From assembly GCA_020137815.1 (NCBI GenBank), contig CM035359.1, positions 4,932,032 through 4,996,031 of the forward strand: DNA of 64,000 bases, given 5' to 3'. The DNA is from Hormiphora californensis (lineage: Eukaryota; Ctenophora; Tentaculata; Cydippida; Pleurobrachiidae). Positions 33,366 through 45,863 of this stretch are shown piece after piece. The notes under the pieces are model-generated. The model did not search any database, was not told where the DNA came from, and saw nothing but the letters and a program-made list of their open reading frames with translations. A program made the translations under genes and the position numbers. Position 1 is the stretch's first letter. Each line of letters opens with the position of its first letter.

Positions 33366-35195
33366 CTTGCTAAACTCTGTTAGATTCAGAGAGAGAAGTC
33401 GAGAATGGGTCCCGTAAATCCCCTTATTCGTCTCAGCCCTTCCCATTTCACGATCCATAAAGTTACAATCCAGACCTAAATTGGAAACATTATTATCTCG
33501 ATGATAACTTTCCGACAACACTGACCTTTTCTCGTGCATTTCGCTCATATAAAGGTGATATTGATTGATATGAGCGGAGCAAGGAGAAAGTGCAGAAACA
33601 ACACTAACAGCAGGAAGGAGGGCTTGATTAGGGAGCCAAGAGCCCCGGATTATGGTATATCATCGTGCATCTTACCGTCGACAACCCGGACAGTAAATCC
33701 AACTGCTTCCAGTGCCTGTTTTGCCAGAGGGCTAACCCGTTCCGATACTGAAATAGGGTGGATAATAATAACACGGTTTGATAACCAGCCAGATCACGTA
33801 CCCATAGCAACACGGTTTGATAACCACCCAGATCACGTACCCATAGCAGCACGGTTTGGTAACCACCCAGATCACGTACCCATAGCAGCACGGTTTGATA
33901 ACCACCCAGATCACGTACCCATAGCAACATGGTTTGATAACCAGCCAGATCACGTACCCATAGCAACACGGTTTGGTAACCACCCAGATCACGTACCCAT
34001 AGCAACATGGTTTGATAACCACCCAGATCACGTACCCATAGCAACACGGTTTGATAACCACCCAGATCACGTACCCATAGCAACACGGTTTGATAACCAC
34101 CCAGATCACGTACCCATAGCAACATGGTTTGGTAACCACCCAGATCACGTACCCATAGCAACACGGTTTGATAACCACCCAGATCACGTACCCATAGCAA
34201 CACGGTTTGATAACCACCCAGATCACGTACCCATAGCAACACGGTTTGATAACCAGCCAGATCACGTACCCATAGCAACACGGTTTGATAACCACCCAGA
34301 TCACGTACCCATAGCAACATGGTTTGATAACCACCCAGATCACGTACCCATAGCAACACGTTTTGGTAACCACCCAGATCATGTACCCATAGCAACATGG
34401 TTTGATAACCACCCAGATCACGTACCCATAGCAACATGGTTTGATAACCACCCAGATCACGTACCCATAGCAACATGGTTTGATAACCACCCAGATCACG
34501 TACCCATAGCAACGCGGTTTGGCACACATGAAAGATGCTGTAGAAGATACCCCAGGACAAGAGTCGGGATCGTGTATTTGTCATTCATTAGAGCAGTCAC
34601 CCATGCAACGCTGTAGGAGAAGAAGGTGTTGGTGAGCTCAACATTTTAGTTTTTGATATAATCTACAGAGTTGGGAAAGTGTCAATAACAGCGTTATGCC
34701 CAAATATGGTATCGTATCACCATAGTAACCATTTTACCTTTTATCTGAATTCTTGGTATCGCATGAGTCAGTGAAGTATCGCATGTTCATAGCGTGAAGT
34801 GACCACTCATCTTGGGCTATGATCTCTCGTTGTATCACATCCGCTCTCTCATCCTCCTGTCTTATCATTCGAAACACCTGAAATAGTGACGTCATAGGAA
34901 CACCTAAAATAGTAATATCAGAGGAAAATAGTGATGTCATAGGAAAATAGTGACGTCTCACTTCTGTTGACGAGGGGAGAAGGTCGACAAAGGAAAAATA
35001 ATGAGGTTAAATACTCCGTACTCGATCAATGAACGCCAACAAGATGTGGGAACACAAATATATTATAATACCTGGAGGGAGTAAGAGAGGGCCCGTTGTG
35101 TCGATGTTCCATTCCGTATGACAACTGCCAACAACTAGTAGACATCCACAGAGGACGAGGAACAGCTTCAAGGCACTTTGTCCTTGCCTTGTCAT
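33366..35195 (-). CDS. GT8 glycogenin-like glycosyltransferase, N-terminal exons
   Basis: Five exons in phase: 35195..35072, 34903..34738, 34610..34504, 33747..33676 and 33475..33366. The first encodes a signal peptide or anchor (ALKLFLVLCGCLLVVGSC). Exon 3 has the GT8 opening strand VAWVTALMNDKYTIPTLVLG (compare FVTLTTNDAYAKGALVLG of glycogenin). Exon 4 has SPLAKQALEAVGFTVRVVD, and exon 5 LDCNF plus LLSLNLTEFSK, which in the family leads straight into the VVFMDADT catalytic motif. The exon after 33366 is not found: 65 bp further on the sequence enters the foldback transposon (33296). The gene's 3' half is probably at 25571-26092. Exon 3 ends in a donor (GG/GTACGTG) that is repeated about 19 times in the next intron. 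Confidence 0.8.
33770..34518. repeat. 39-bp minisatellite in GT8 intron, carries the donor site
   Basis: About 19 copies of a unit read on the plus strand as GATAACCACCCAGATCACGT, ACCCATAGCAACACGGTTT. On the minus strand each unit contains GTTGCTATGG/GTACGTG, the end of GT8 exon 3 plus its 5' splice site. Because 39 is a multiple of three, long spurious ORFs appear in several frames on both strands. They are not genes. Confidence 0.95.
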
Positions 35196-35391
35196 CACGT
35201 TTACATTTGATGCAGTAGTAGTTACATTGGGCTGTTATAATGGTAGTGGTGGGGTGGTTAAAAAAACGGAGGGGTGAGTTCGATTAAATTTTAAACTCGT
35301 TAAAACTATGTTAAAACAAATTAAAAAAACACTACTTATTAGTATTGGTATTTTCCAACTAAAACAGAAATAGTTTCAAACGGTGTAGACC

Positions 35392-36978
35392 TCATCTTGG
35401 TCCTAAAAACGTTATTGTTCGTGTTTTATTGATGAGATCTGCACTATCGGTATCATCACCACAATTCTCGAGTTCTCTACTTTCACTTTCATTAGTTTCA
35501 CTTTCACTAGTTTCACTTTCACTTTCATTTGTATCACTTTCATTTTCAGAGTCACTGCTCTCTTCTTCTTCGCTACTTGACACATCGAGGGCAACTGGTC
35601 GATTTGGGTTACATGTTTCCAGGGACAAATCGATATCCGTTAAATCTTTCTGGTCTCTAAAAAAGGTCTGTTATAATCTCAATTACAAATTACCAAACTA
35701 AATGTGATACGCCAAGGAAGATTAAAAATCCACTAAGCTAAATAAGCAATAACAACCTCCCACGCCTTGTTGAGTAAGGGGGTAACAACATCCCTCACCC
35801 AGGATAGTTAAACAGTAAAAAACTTTGGTAACGCAATTACCCCTACATTGCGGGCACGCTAAAACGTGCCTTACTATTGCAATGCCCTCTACCAATAAAA
35901 AACTCGATTACCTTGATGCGGCTTCATCTTCAAGTCGCTTCATGAACACTCCTTGTTCTTTAATAACATCTTCAGCATCCTCACACTTAGAATACACTTC
36001 CAGCATCTCCCTATTCAGGTCCAGAAAGTGACCTGTGAGATCGTTACTTTAACTAAGGGAGAGAGCTAGAGAAAGCAGAGTGATATTGTTACTTTTTCTG
36101 TGAGATAAAAGAGCACACATTTTAGTAGGGAAGACTATAATTGTAACTCTACAGTTAATGAAGCTAACTAGTTAGTTACAACTTACGTCCCCATTTAAAC
36201 TTCACAAGAACTGTCTCAGCTTGTTCCTTTAGCCCAGCGATATAGTACGCTGCAGAGAAGGCTTCCACGCAGGTCAACTTCCAGGGTTTACCATAGTTAA
36301 CCTGAGGAAAGGGAAGGGTTTACCATAGTTGACCTGAGGAAAGGGAAGGGGAATTGAAAGAAATGCAAACTTGAAAAGTTGCTACACTATAATATGCCGT
36401 TAGGGATTAAATTAAATTGTCAATCTTAAAATACGTAGTACAGACTACTACAGAATCAGAGAATGAGCAGTTCGGGCATGTTTAAATTGCTGGTCGCCTG
36501 TCTTTCTCGGCGTGACGAATCGTCCTATCGGAATCGAGTAAGCCGGCAAATTGGGAACACGTCAAACACACAACATACCGGATTAGCGGCAACCAAGAAT
36601 GGAAGAAGTCGGGGATAGCCAATCTTGAGGCGTGCTATGGGGGTCGACTCAAGCTCGGCCCAGCTACAATCTACCACACCCAAACCATGACGAGATATTA
36701 TCTGGCTATCCGCTGGACTGACAACTCGTGTTCCAGTTGGGGAAAGGACTACGCCGGGGAACCTCTGGTTTACTCTTAGAGACTCGAGTACCCCGTATCT
36801 TGCCAACTTACGACCTGAAAAAGGAAATCAAATTTTCAAACTGTCCCTACTTTCCCTATATCAAACTCACCCTGCTCTCCCTCTAGTAAAAGTAACAAAC
36901 TCACCCTGCTCTCCTTCTAGTAAAAGTAACAAACTCACCTGTACAGCGTTTAGGATCACACTGCTCGAAATCCCACAT
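35392..36978 (-). CDS. TSR3: 18S rRNA aminocarboxypropyltransferase TSR3
   Basis: Exons 36978..36939, 36814..36579, 36301..36187, 36032..35912 and 35656..35392 join in phase. The order of family motifs is complete: [78 protein letters not shown] (SAM-binding core), VKFKWGRHFLDLN and PNRPVAL. The C-terminal tail is an acidic Ser/Glu repeat ([15 protein letters not shown]). TSR3 transfers the aminocarboxypropyl group of SAM to N1-methylpseudouridine of 18S rRNA, a late cytoplasmic step of 40S maturation. The start is uncertain: M at 36978 opens the conserved core, but an ATG at 37114 opens a basic MGRGGGRFKDKRR peptide typical of TSR3 N-termini in another frame, so one indel or an unseen intron may lie between. 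Confidence 0.93.
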
Positions 36979-39136
<2,158 letters not shown>

Positions 39137-40331
39137 ATGTAAGTTCAACTTCCATATCTAAGACATCTCTGGTATCGCCTCTTCCCATACCCCACCTTCC
39201 CTCTCTCCTCCTTTTTCTACAACTTAATTTCTTATCAAATATCTAGTATCCATCCAAACAAGTGACAACCCCTTTCACTCTCTTTCTCTCTCATCCAAAC
39301 ATGTGACAACCCCTCACTCCTTTTTCTCGCCCAGGAGTACAGTTGACAACACCTACTGCAATGAAAACCCGAACACAACAGTCTGTACAGACCTCATCTA
39401 CTACGAGTACCTGACCCTCCGAAACATCTCTATAATCACCTACACTCTCGCTACATTTGCTTTAATCCTGAACTGCATTGTTTTCTCCTTCAACATCAAA
39501 AATGTCAAGAAATTCGTACCCTCTATGTATAGCATTAATCAGTGGTTTTGATGCGGTCGCTGCCTTGATGTCTATCATTCACCCCTCGATCATTCTAGTC
39601 GCTACATCTGAGGATCTGGACAGTGTTTTCAAGACCACATGGATGATACCATTGTTTATTGTTCAGTCTATTAAAAGTTTAAGCGTTGCTATGTCAATCA
39701 TATCAAATGTTACTCTTGCTGTGGCTCGAACGATTGTAATAATTGATCCGTTTCACCGGACAAGGAAAGGTTATCGCATATGGTTTTCTATTACTATACG
39801 CAGTAGTGTTACTAGGTATCATAGTAATCCGATTGTATAGCTTACAATACGTTGAATGTTCAAAGATCTTTACCTATCACAATTCCTAAGTTTTCTCCTC
39901 AGCACATTCGGTACAATCGCATTTCGTAGCTCGAGTGCCTATCTATATTATTGCAGGTTTACTACTTCTCACCATGTGTAATTGCTCTCTGTAGTTTTGT
40001 CCTACAACTGATCTTCCTTCATCGGTCTTCTTCAAAAGGACAGGACCCGGGTCGGGATGTTAAGAGACATGTGACCATTACAATTACTTTACTAACACTA
40101 ATGTTCGTTGTATGTTATGCCAGTGCGACAGTGTTTATCGGTGTTATAACTTTAAATAACATTCACCCCCAGCTCCAGTTATTTATAGTATTTTCCACTA
40201 CCCTGCCCCTAGCAAACACTCTTGTTAGTCCCGCGATTATTATTATAAGATCAAACAAACTCATGGGAGAGATTAGAGGAGTGTGGGAGAGAGTGTTAGG
40301 AGTGTTTAGCTTTAGAAATAGTGATTTATAA
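39137..40331 (+). pseudogene. Rhodopsin-like GPCR with broken frame
   Basis: The start codon appears split by an intron: exon 1 ends ...AAAAT (39137-39138) at GTAAGT, and exon 2 begins G-AGT-ACA at 39335, giving MSTVDNTYC, an N-glycosylated ectodomain and TM1 (YTLATFALILNCIVFSF). At about 39533 the frame shifts by one (removing one A of ATTAATC restores SGFDAVAALMSIIHPS, TM2). TM3 follows with SNVTLAVARTIVIIDPFHR. At about 39775 it shifts again (one G of AAAGGTT), after which TM4 reads AYGFLLLYAVVLLGIIVI. Further breaks occur before TM5. From 39957 one frame gives the end of TM5, TM6 (ITLLTLMFVVCYASATVF) and TM7 (TTLPLANTLVSPAIIIIRSN), ending at 40331. It is related to the intact receptor at 28169-29254. 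The breaks are single-base and in short homopolymers, so sequence error is as likely as a true pseudogene. Confidence 0.7.
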
Positions 40332-40399
40332 ATGCTTAATGTATGATATCATTGGATTATTTCTCCAAGAAGTGGATTTTCTTCGTATGAATCTTAATA

Positions 40400-40553
40400 C
40401 AGTCGGACCCCGTTTTACCGGAACCCCGCGCCAGATGGATAAATTTCTCTAAAAATACCTATAACATACAGGGGGTAGGAATACTTCACGTCCATCCGAT
40501 ATACCGTGTTATTATCCTTCCCCCGAGTTGCCCGATAAAACTGGGTCCGACTG
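40400..40553. mobile_element. Pogo/Tigger-like MITE, 154 bp
   Basis: The TIRs are CAGTCGGACCCCGTTTTACCGG and the complement of CCCGATAAAACTGGGTCCGACTG. TA flanks both ends (40398-40399, 40554-40555). A CAGT-start terminus with a TA duplication fits the Tc1/mariner-pogo group. Copies truncated at the left end recur at about 41921 and 45165 as part of the tandem duplication. Confidence 0.8.
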
Positions 40554-40827
40554 TAAAATCTGCGATAAACCAGGGAGGTACGCGTGTGAGAGTAGTGCTG
40601 ACCAAAACGCGCACTGTGCTTTATATACAGTGTACACAGCGCGCGTGACAAAACTCAGTAGCATCAAATCATGTGGCCCCACCTGGCACACGCAGAATTT
40701 GCAGAAACATCAAACCACACTCAACAGCGACTCAATTCTCAAACTAATGGAAATTAGAAGCTTTAGTTATAAACATTCTGGTGGAATTAGGAGAGAAGCC
40801 GCCCCTCACTTAGATGCTGCTATTCAG

Positions 40828-41142
40828 CACTGCTATAACTGCACAAAATCTCAGACTAGTTGCTAGATTGATGATGCAGTGGTGTATGTGGTAGACAGTG
40901 CCGAGCAGAAATACCAGTGCGGAACTGTGCAACTAAATCTAGATGATGTTAGCGCAGAGGGACAGACATACAGCTGGCCGTGTGAGGTCATTGGCAACCA
41001 GATACGTGTGGAGAGCAGTGCAGGGAAGATTGAATGGGATGATACTTACAAAAACAAGCATGTTCTCGTTGCAGAGTGTACCGTGTCTGTTTTACATTCA
41101 CTAACTGGTAAGCCTGCTCATGTAAAAAACATTCTCTCCTAA
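40828..41142 (+). pseudogene. F5/8C-like exon fragment, copy A
   Basis: It reads YVVDSAEQKYQCGTVQLNLD through VESSAGKIEWDD and the splice donor ACTG/GTAAGC, nearly identical to the second half of the gene at 44193-44681. The first half of the exon is absent, so it cannot form a domain. Confidence 0.85.
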
Positions 41143-42339
41143 AAACGTCATAAAAAGGGTCATGTAAAAAATCCTCTGATGTAGTGTTATAACTCAGATA
41201 TTAATATTAAGGCAAGAGGGGGGGGGGTTGACCGATTTTGACCCCAATTTTGGACCATTTTTGGGGTTACCATCATGTAATAGCGCTTGGCATACCGGAC
41301 GAGATGGATATGACAGAATCGATTTTGTGCAAACGGTCTGGGAGAAAAATGAGGTTAACTTTTGGCCTAAAATCAATGTAAACCCCAATATTTTAGGTAG
41401 GGAGTTGGAACACCCAAACACTTTGTCTAATCAAGAGGGATCACTCTGCAAAGTTTTACACCCTAAGTCCAACTGGTCTTTGAATTATTTGGGGTTAACA
41501 AAATCTGGAAAAATTGCCATTATGGCTCTCCTCTAAACCTCATGTAAATTCACACGTCTTACGTGTGTAAGGATACCTGCTATTACCCCCTCATTTACTG
41601 AAGTGGTACACCTGGCGTTTTATCATTGAGCGCCGGCCGCCGAAACTAACGACTTCACAGGGATTTCCCAATAAGTGCTGACTAAACGTGACCCAGACAC
41701 GTGACCCAGACACGTGACTCACCAAGTCATTGCAAGTGTGTCTGCTATACCAGTGGTGATGTTTTAACGGTAGTGTGATCAAGCGCAGCTGTCCACTTAT
41801 TGTTTGTTTGTTACTAAACCATGGGGTACGCTCAGCAAACCTCCATACCAACCCGGGTATGTGGTAACTATGGCGCTGAGTCCCTTTCTCTCCCCTAGGA
41901 GAGAAAGAGACTCATGTAATGGTTTTACCGGAACCTCTCGCCAGATGGATACATCTCTCCAATAACACCTATAACATACAGGGGGTAGGAATACTTCACG
42001 TCCATCCGATATACCGTGTTATTGCCCTTCCCCCGAGTTGCCCGATAAAACTGGGTCCGACTGTAAAATCTGCGATAAACCAGGGAGGTACGCGTGTGAG
42101 AGTAGTGCTGACCAAAACGCGCACTGTGCTTTATATACAGTGTACACAGCGCGCGTGACAAAACTCAGTAGCATCAAATCATGTGGCCCCACCTGGCACA
42201 CGCAGAATTTGCAGAAACATCAAACCACACTCAACAGCGACTCAATTCTCAAACTATAATGGAAATTAGAAGCTGTAGTTATAAACATTCTGGTGGAATT
42301 AGGAGAGAAGCCGCCCCTCACTTAGATGCTGCTATTCAG

Positions 42340-42654
42340 CACTGCTATAACTGCACAAAATCTCAGACTAGTTGCTAGATTGATGATGCAGTGGTGTATG
42401 TGGTAGACAGTGCCGAGCAGAAATACCAGTGCGGAACTGTGCAACTAAATCTAGATGATGTTAGCGCAGAGGGACAGACATACAGCTGGCCGTGTGAGGT
42501 CATTGGCAACCAGATACGTGTGGAGAGCAGTGCAGGGACGATTGAATGGGATGGTACTCACAAAAACAAGCATGTTCTCGTTGCAGAGTGTACCGTGTCT
42601 GTTTTACATTCACTAACTGGTAAGCCTGCTCATGTAAAAAACATTCTCTCCTAA
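42340..42654 (+). pseudogene. F5/8C-like exon fragment, copy B
   Basis: Same truncated half-exon as copy A, with two substitutions near the end (AGTIEWDG in place of AGKIEWDD). It lies in the second unit of the tandem duplication. Confidence 0.85.
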
Positions 42655-44046
42655 AAACGTCATAAAAAGGGTCATGTAAAAAATCCTCTGATGTAGTGTT
42701 ATAACTCAGATATTAATATTAAGGCAAGAGGGGGGGGGGGTTGACCGATTTTGACCCCAATTTTGGACCATTTTTGGGGTTACCATCATGTGATAGCGCT
42801 TGGCATACCGGACGAGAGTCGAGATGGATATGACAGAATCGATTTCGTGCAAACGGTCTGGGAGAAAAATGAGGTTAACTTTTGGCCTAAAATCAATGTA
42901 AACCCCAATATTTTAGGTAGGGAGTTGGAACACCCAAACACTTTGTCTAATCAAGAGGGATCATTCTGCAAAGTTGTACACCCTAAGTCCAACTGGTCTT
43001 TGAATTATTTGGGGTTAACAAAATCTGGAAAAATTGCCATTATGGCTCTCCTCTAAACCTCATGTAAATTCACACGTCTTACGTGTGTAAGGATACCTGC
43101 TATTACCCCCTCATTTACACCTGGCGTTTTATCATTGAGCGCCGGCCGCCGAAACTAACGACACAGGGATTTCCCAATAAGTGCTGACTAAACGTGACCC
43201 AGACACGTGACTCACCAAGTCATTGCAAGTGTGTCTGCTATACCAGACACCAGTGGTGATGTTTTAACGGTAGTGTGATCAAGCGCAGCTGTCCACTTAT
43301 TGTTTGTTTGTTACTAAACCATGGGGTACGCTCAGCAAACCTCCATACCAACCCGGGTATGTGGTAACTATGGCGCTGAGTCCCTTTCTCTCCCCTAGGA
43401 GAGAAAGAGACTCATGGTTTAAACTTATGGAACATTTAAGAGGATCTTGGTCCGTTAGGTAACATTTTGCCTTTGAGGGGGCCTTGGTCTTGAAAATAGG
43501 TAACGTTTTGCCTTAGAGAGAGTCTTGATCAGGTTTGATATATTTATCGTTTGTTGGTCTGTCTGGGGCACACTCTCAAGCTATGTCTTGTCCTACTCTT
43601 AATTATTGAATAGTCAATTACACAGGGTTGGGCAGATTGTAGCACCACTAGAGTGTAAAATGTTCTAGAAGACAATTCGGATGGGATAGATATGAACGTT
43701 TGTTATTTGTTACACGCGATAAGCGACTTAGTGCATCAAAACACAAGGATTGTCTCTGTCTGTAGTATGCTGTTTATGAATGTCCGCTATATTGGGAGAG
43801 GTGGGCGGGGACTACTGACGTACAACAGTCTGCAATGTGAAGAACTAGGAGCGTTCACTTTCTATCTAGACCGCCTTTTAGTTCGTGAAATTCACCGTTC
43901 TCTATTATAGTCTATATTGGGAGGGGGCATCTTTATACTTTTGGTTCAACTGGTTCATTCTCGTTGAATATAATTTCTGTAATAGTCCCCGTATATAGCT
44001 AAGGCAGGAACCGGCAGGAAACAAGCAACAAACGCAGTCTCTAAAT

Positions 44047-44681
44047 ATGGTATCAATATTTCTGGTTCTCCTCTACGTGTCACTTGCAGCTCCTAATTAT
44101 GCTGGTAAGCTATTAAAACTACAACTAGGGGTTCAAAAACTGCAGCTTCAATGATGATTACAATTTGGAAGTTGACACTCAGAACTTTTCAGCGCCTAAA
44201 AGAGTGATTAGGCCCTTCTCTGCACTGCTAAGCAGTACATACAATGTAGGCACCTATTACTACCCTGCTGCTCTCAGTATAGACAACGACGTGGCGACAT
44301 ATGCAGAAGCCCACCTGGATGACACTGCCTCATGGCTCCTGATGACATTCTCTAACACTGATATCAGAGTTAAAGAGGTCACTCTGGTTCTATTCAGCAC
44401 TGCTATAACTGCACAAAATCTCAGACTAGTTGCTAGATTGATGACGGATGCAGTTGTGTATGTGGTAGACAGTGCCGAGCAGAAATACCGGTGCGGAACT
44501 GTGCAACTAAATCTAGATGATGTTAGCGCAGAGGGACAGACATACAGCTGGCCGTGTGAGGTCATTGGCAACCAGATACGTGTGGAGAGCAGTGCAGGGA
44601 AGATTGAATGGGATGATACTTACAAAAACAAGCATGTTCTCGTTGCAGAGTGTACCGTGTCTGTTTTACATTCACTAACTG
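44047..44681 (+). CDS. Secreted F5/8C (galactose-binding-like) domain protein
   Basis: Exon 1 (44047-44104) encodes a signal peptide, MVSIFLVLLYVSLAAPNYA. Exon 2 (44193-44681) joins in phase 1. It carries a discoidin/F5-8C-type fold start: FSALLSST, then PAALSIDNDVATYAEA, the usual A-S-S...P..A.DG..T pattern, then ASWLLMTFSNTDIRVKEVTLV and LNLDDVSAEGQTYSWPC near the C-terminal Cys. Such domains bind carbohydrate or phospholipid at the cell surface. Exon 2 ends at ACTG/GTAAGC. If not spliced the frame stops after GKPAHARVKKILS. It is the apparent source of the fragments at 40828 and 42340 and a paralogue of the gene at 50095. A further 3' exon was not found. Confidence 0.7.
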
Positions 44682-45162
44682 GTAAGCCTGCTCATGCTCG
44701 TGTAAAAAAAATTCTCTCATAAAAACGTCATAAAAAGGGTCATGTAAAAAATCTTCTGATGTACATAGTATTATATAACTCAGATATTAAATCATGTAAA
44801 TTCACACGTCTTATGTGTGTAAGGATACCTGCTATTACCCCCTCATTTACTGAAATGGTACACCTGGCGTTTTATCATTGAGTGCCGAAACTAACGACTT
44901 CACAGGGATTTCCCAATAAGTGCTGACTAAACGTGACCCAGACACGTGACCCAGACACGTGACTCACCAAGTCATTGCAAGTGTGTCTGCTATACCAGTG
45001 GTGATGTTTTAATGGTAGTGTGATCAAGCGCAGCTGTCCACTTATTGTTTGTTTGTTACTAAACCATGGGGTACGCTCAGCAAACCTCCATACCAACCCG
45101 GGTATGTGGTAACTATGGCGCTGAGTCCCTTTCTCTCCCCTAGGAGAGAAAGAGACTCATGT

Positions 45163-45590
45163 AATGGTTTTACCGGAACCCCTCGCCAGATGGATACATC
45201 TCTCCAATAACACCTATAACATACAGGGGCTGTAGGAATACTTCACGTCCATCCGATATACCGTGTTATTACCCTTCCCCCGAGTTGCCCGATAAAACTG
45301 GGTCCGACTGTAAAATCTGCGATAAACCAGAGAGGTACGCGTGTGAGAGTAGTGCTGACCAAAACGCGCACTGTGCTTTATATACAGTGTACACAACGCG
45401 CGTGACAAAACTCAGTAGCATCAAATCATGTGGCCCCACCTGGCACACGCAGAATTTGCAGAAACATCAAACACCAAACACTCAACAGCGACTCAATTCT
45501 CAAACTAATGGAAATTAGAAGCTGTAGTTATCAACATTCTGGTGGAATTAGGAGAGAAGCCGCCCCTCACTTAGATGCTTCATCCACCCG
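45163..45590. repeat. Third copy of duplication part P
   Basis: Nearly identical to 40422-40820 and 41930-42320. It ends where the sequence diverges at GATGCTTCATCCACC. No intact gene lies in it. Confidence 0.85.
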
Positions 45591-45863
45591 GGTTGGTGTA
45601 AGAACAGAGGGTCGCCGGTCGCACAAGACCTGTTCTGGCTACTCTCGCCTCGAGAGAGATTCTCACTTATATCTTGCGGAAGGCCAGGGGACAATAATAT
45701 ACCCCACCCCTACCGCTGGAACCACCATTTTATTAACAGTTGCACATTATCAATCGGCATCGTATGCTAAACTAATTGTGTAAAGCATGATAAACCAATG
45801 GTAACCAAATGGTAACCATGGTAACGATTCAAAGAAGATACATATATACTAAAACACACTAAC

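Larger units (their letters stand above)
40400..43415. repeat. Tandem segmental duplication, two units of about 1.5 kb
   Basis: The unit 40404-41914 repeats almost exactly at 41915-43415. Each unit consists of: P, a MITE-derived part plus gene-flank fragment; Q, the 3' part of an F5/8C-like exon with its intron start; R, a 340-bp element with GAGGTTAACTTTTGGCC; and S, a block ending CTTTCTCTCCCCTAGGAGAGAAAGAGACTCAT. Parts Q, S and P recur again at 44395-45590 around the intact gene. Differences between units are a few substitutions and short indels, so the event is recent. Confidence 0.9.

Noticed and set aside
33534-34616. Long ORF with 13-residue repeats (RFDNHPDHVPIAT) on the plus strand, and similar on the minus
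   Set aside because: It is produced by a 39-bp intronic minisatellite whose length is a multiple of three. Open frames appear on both strands, and GT8 exons lie on the minus strand.
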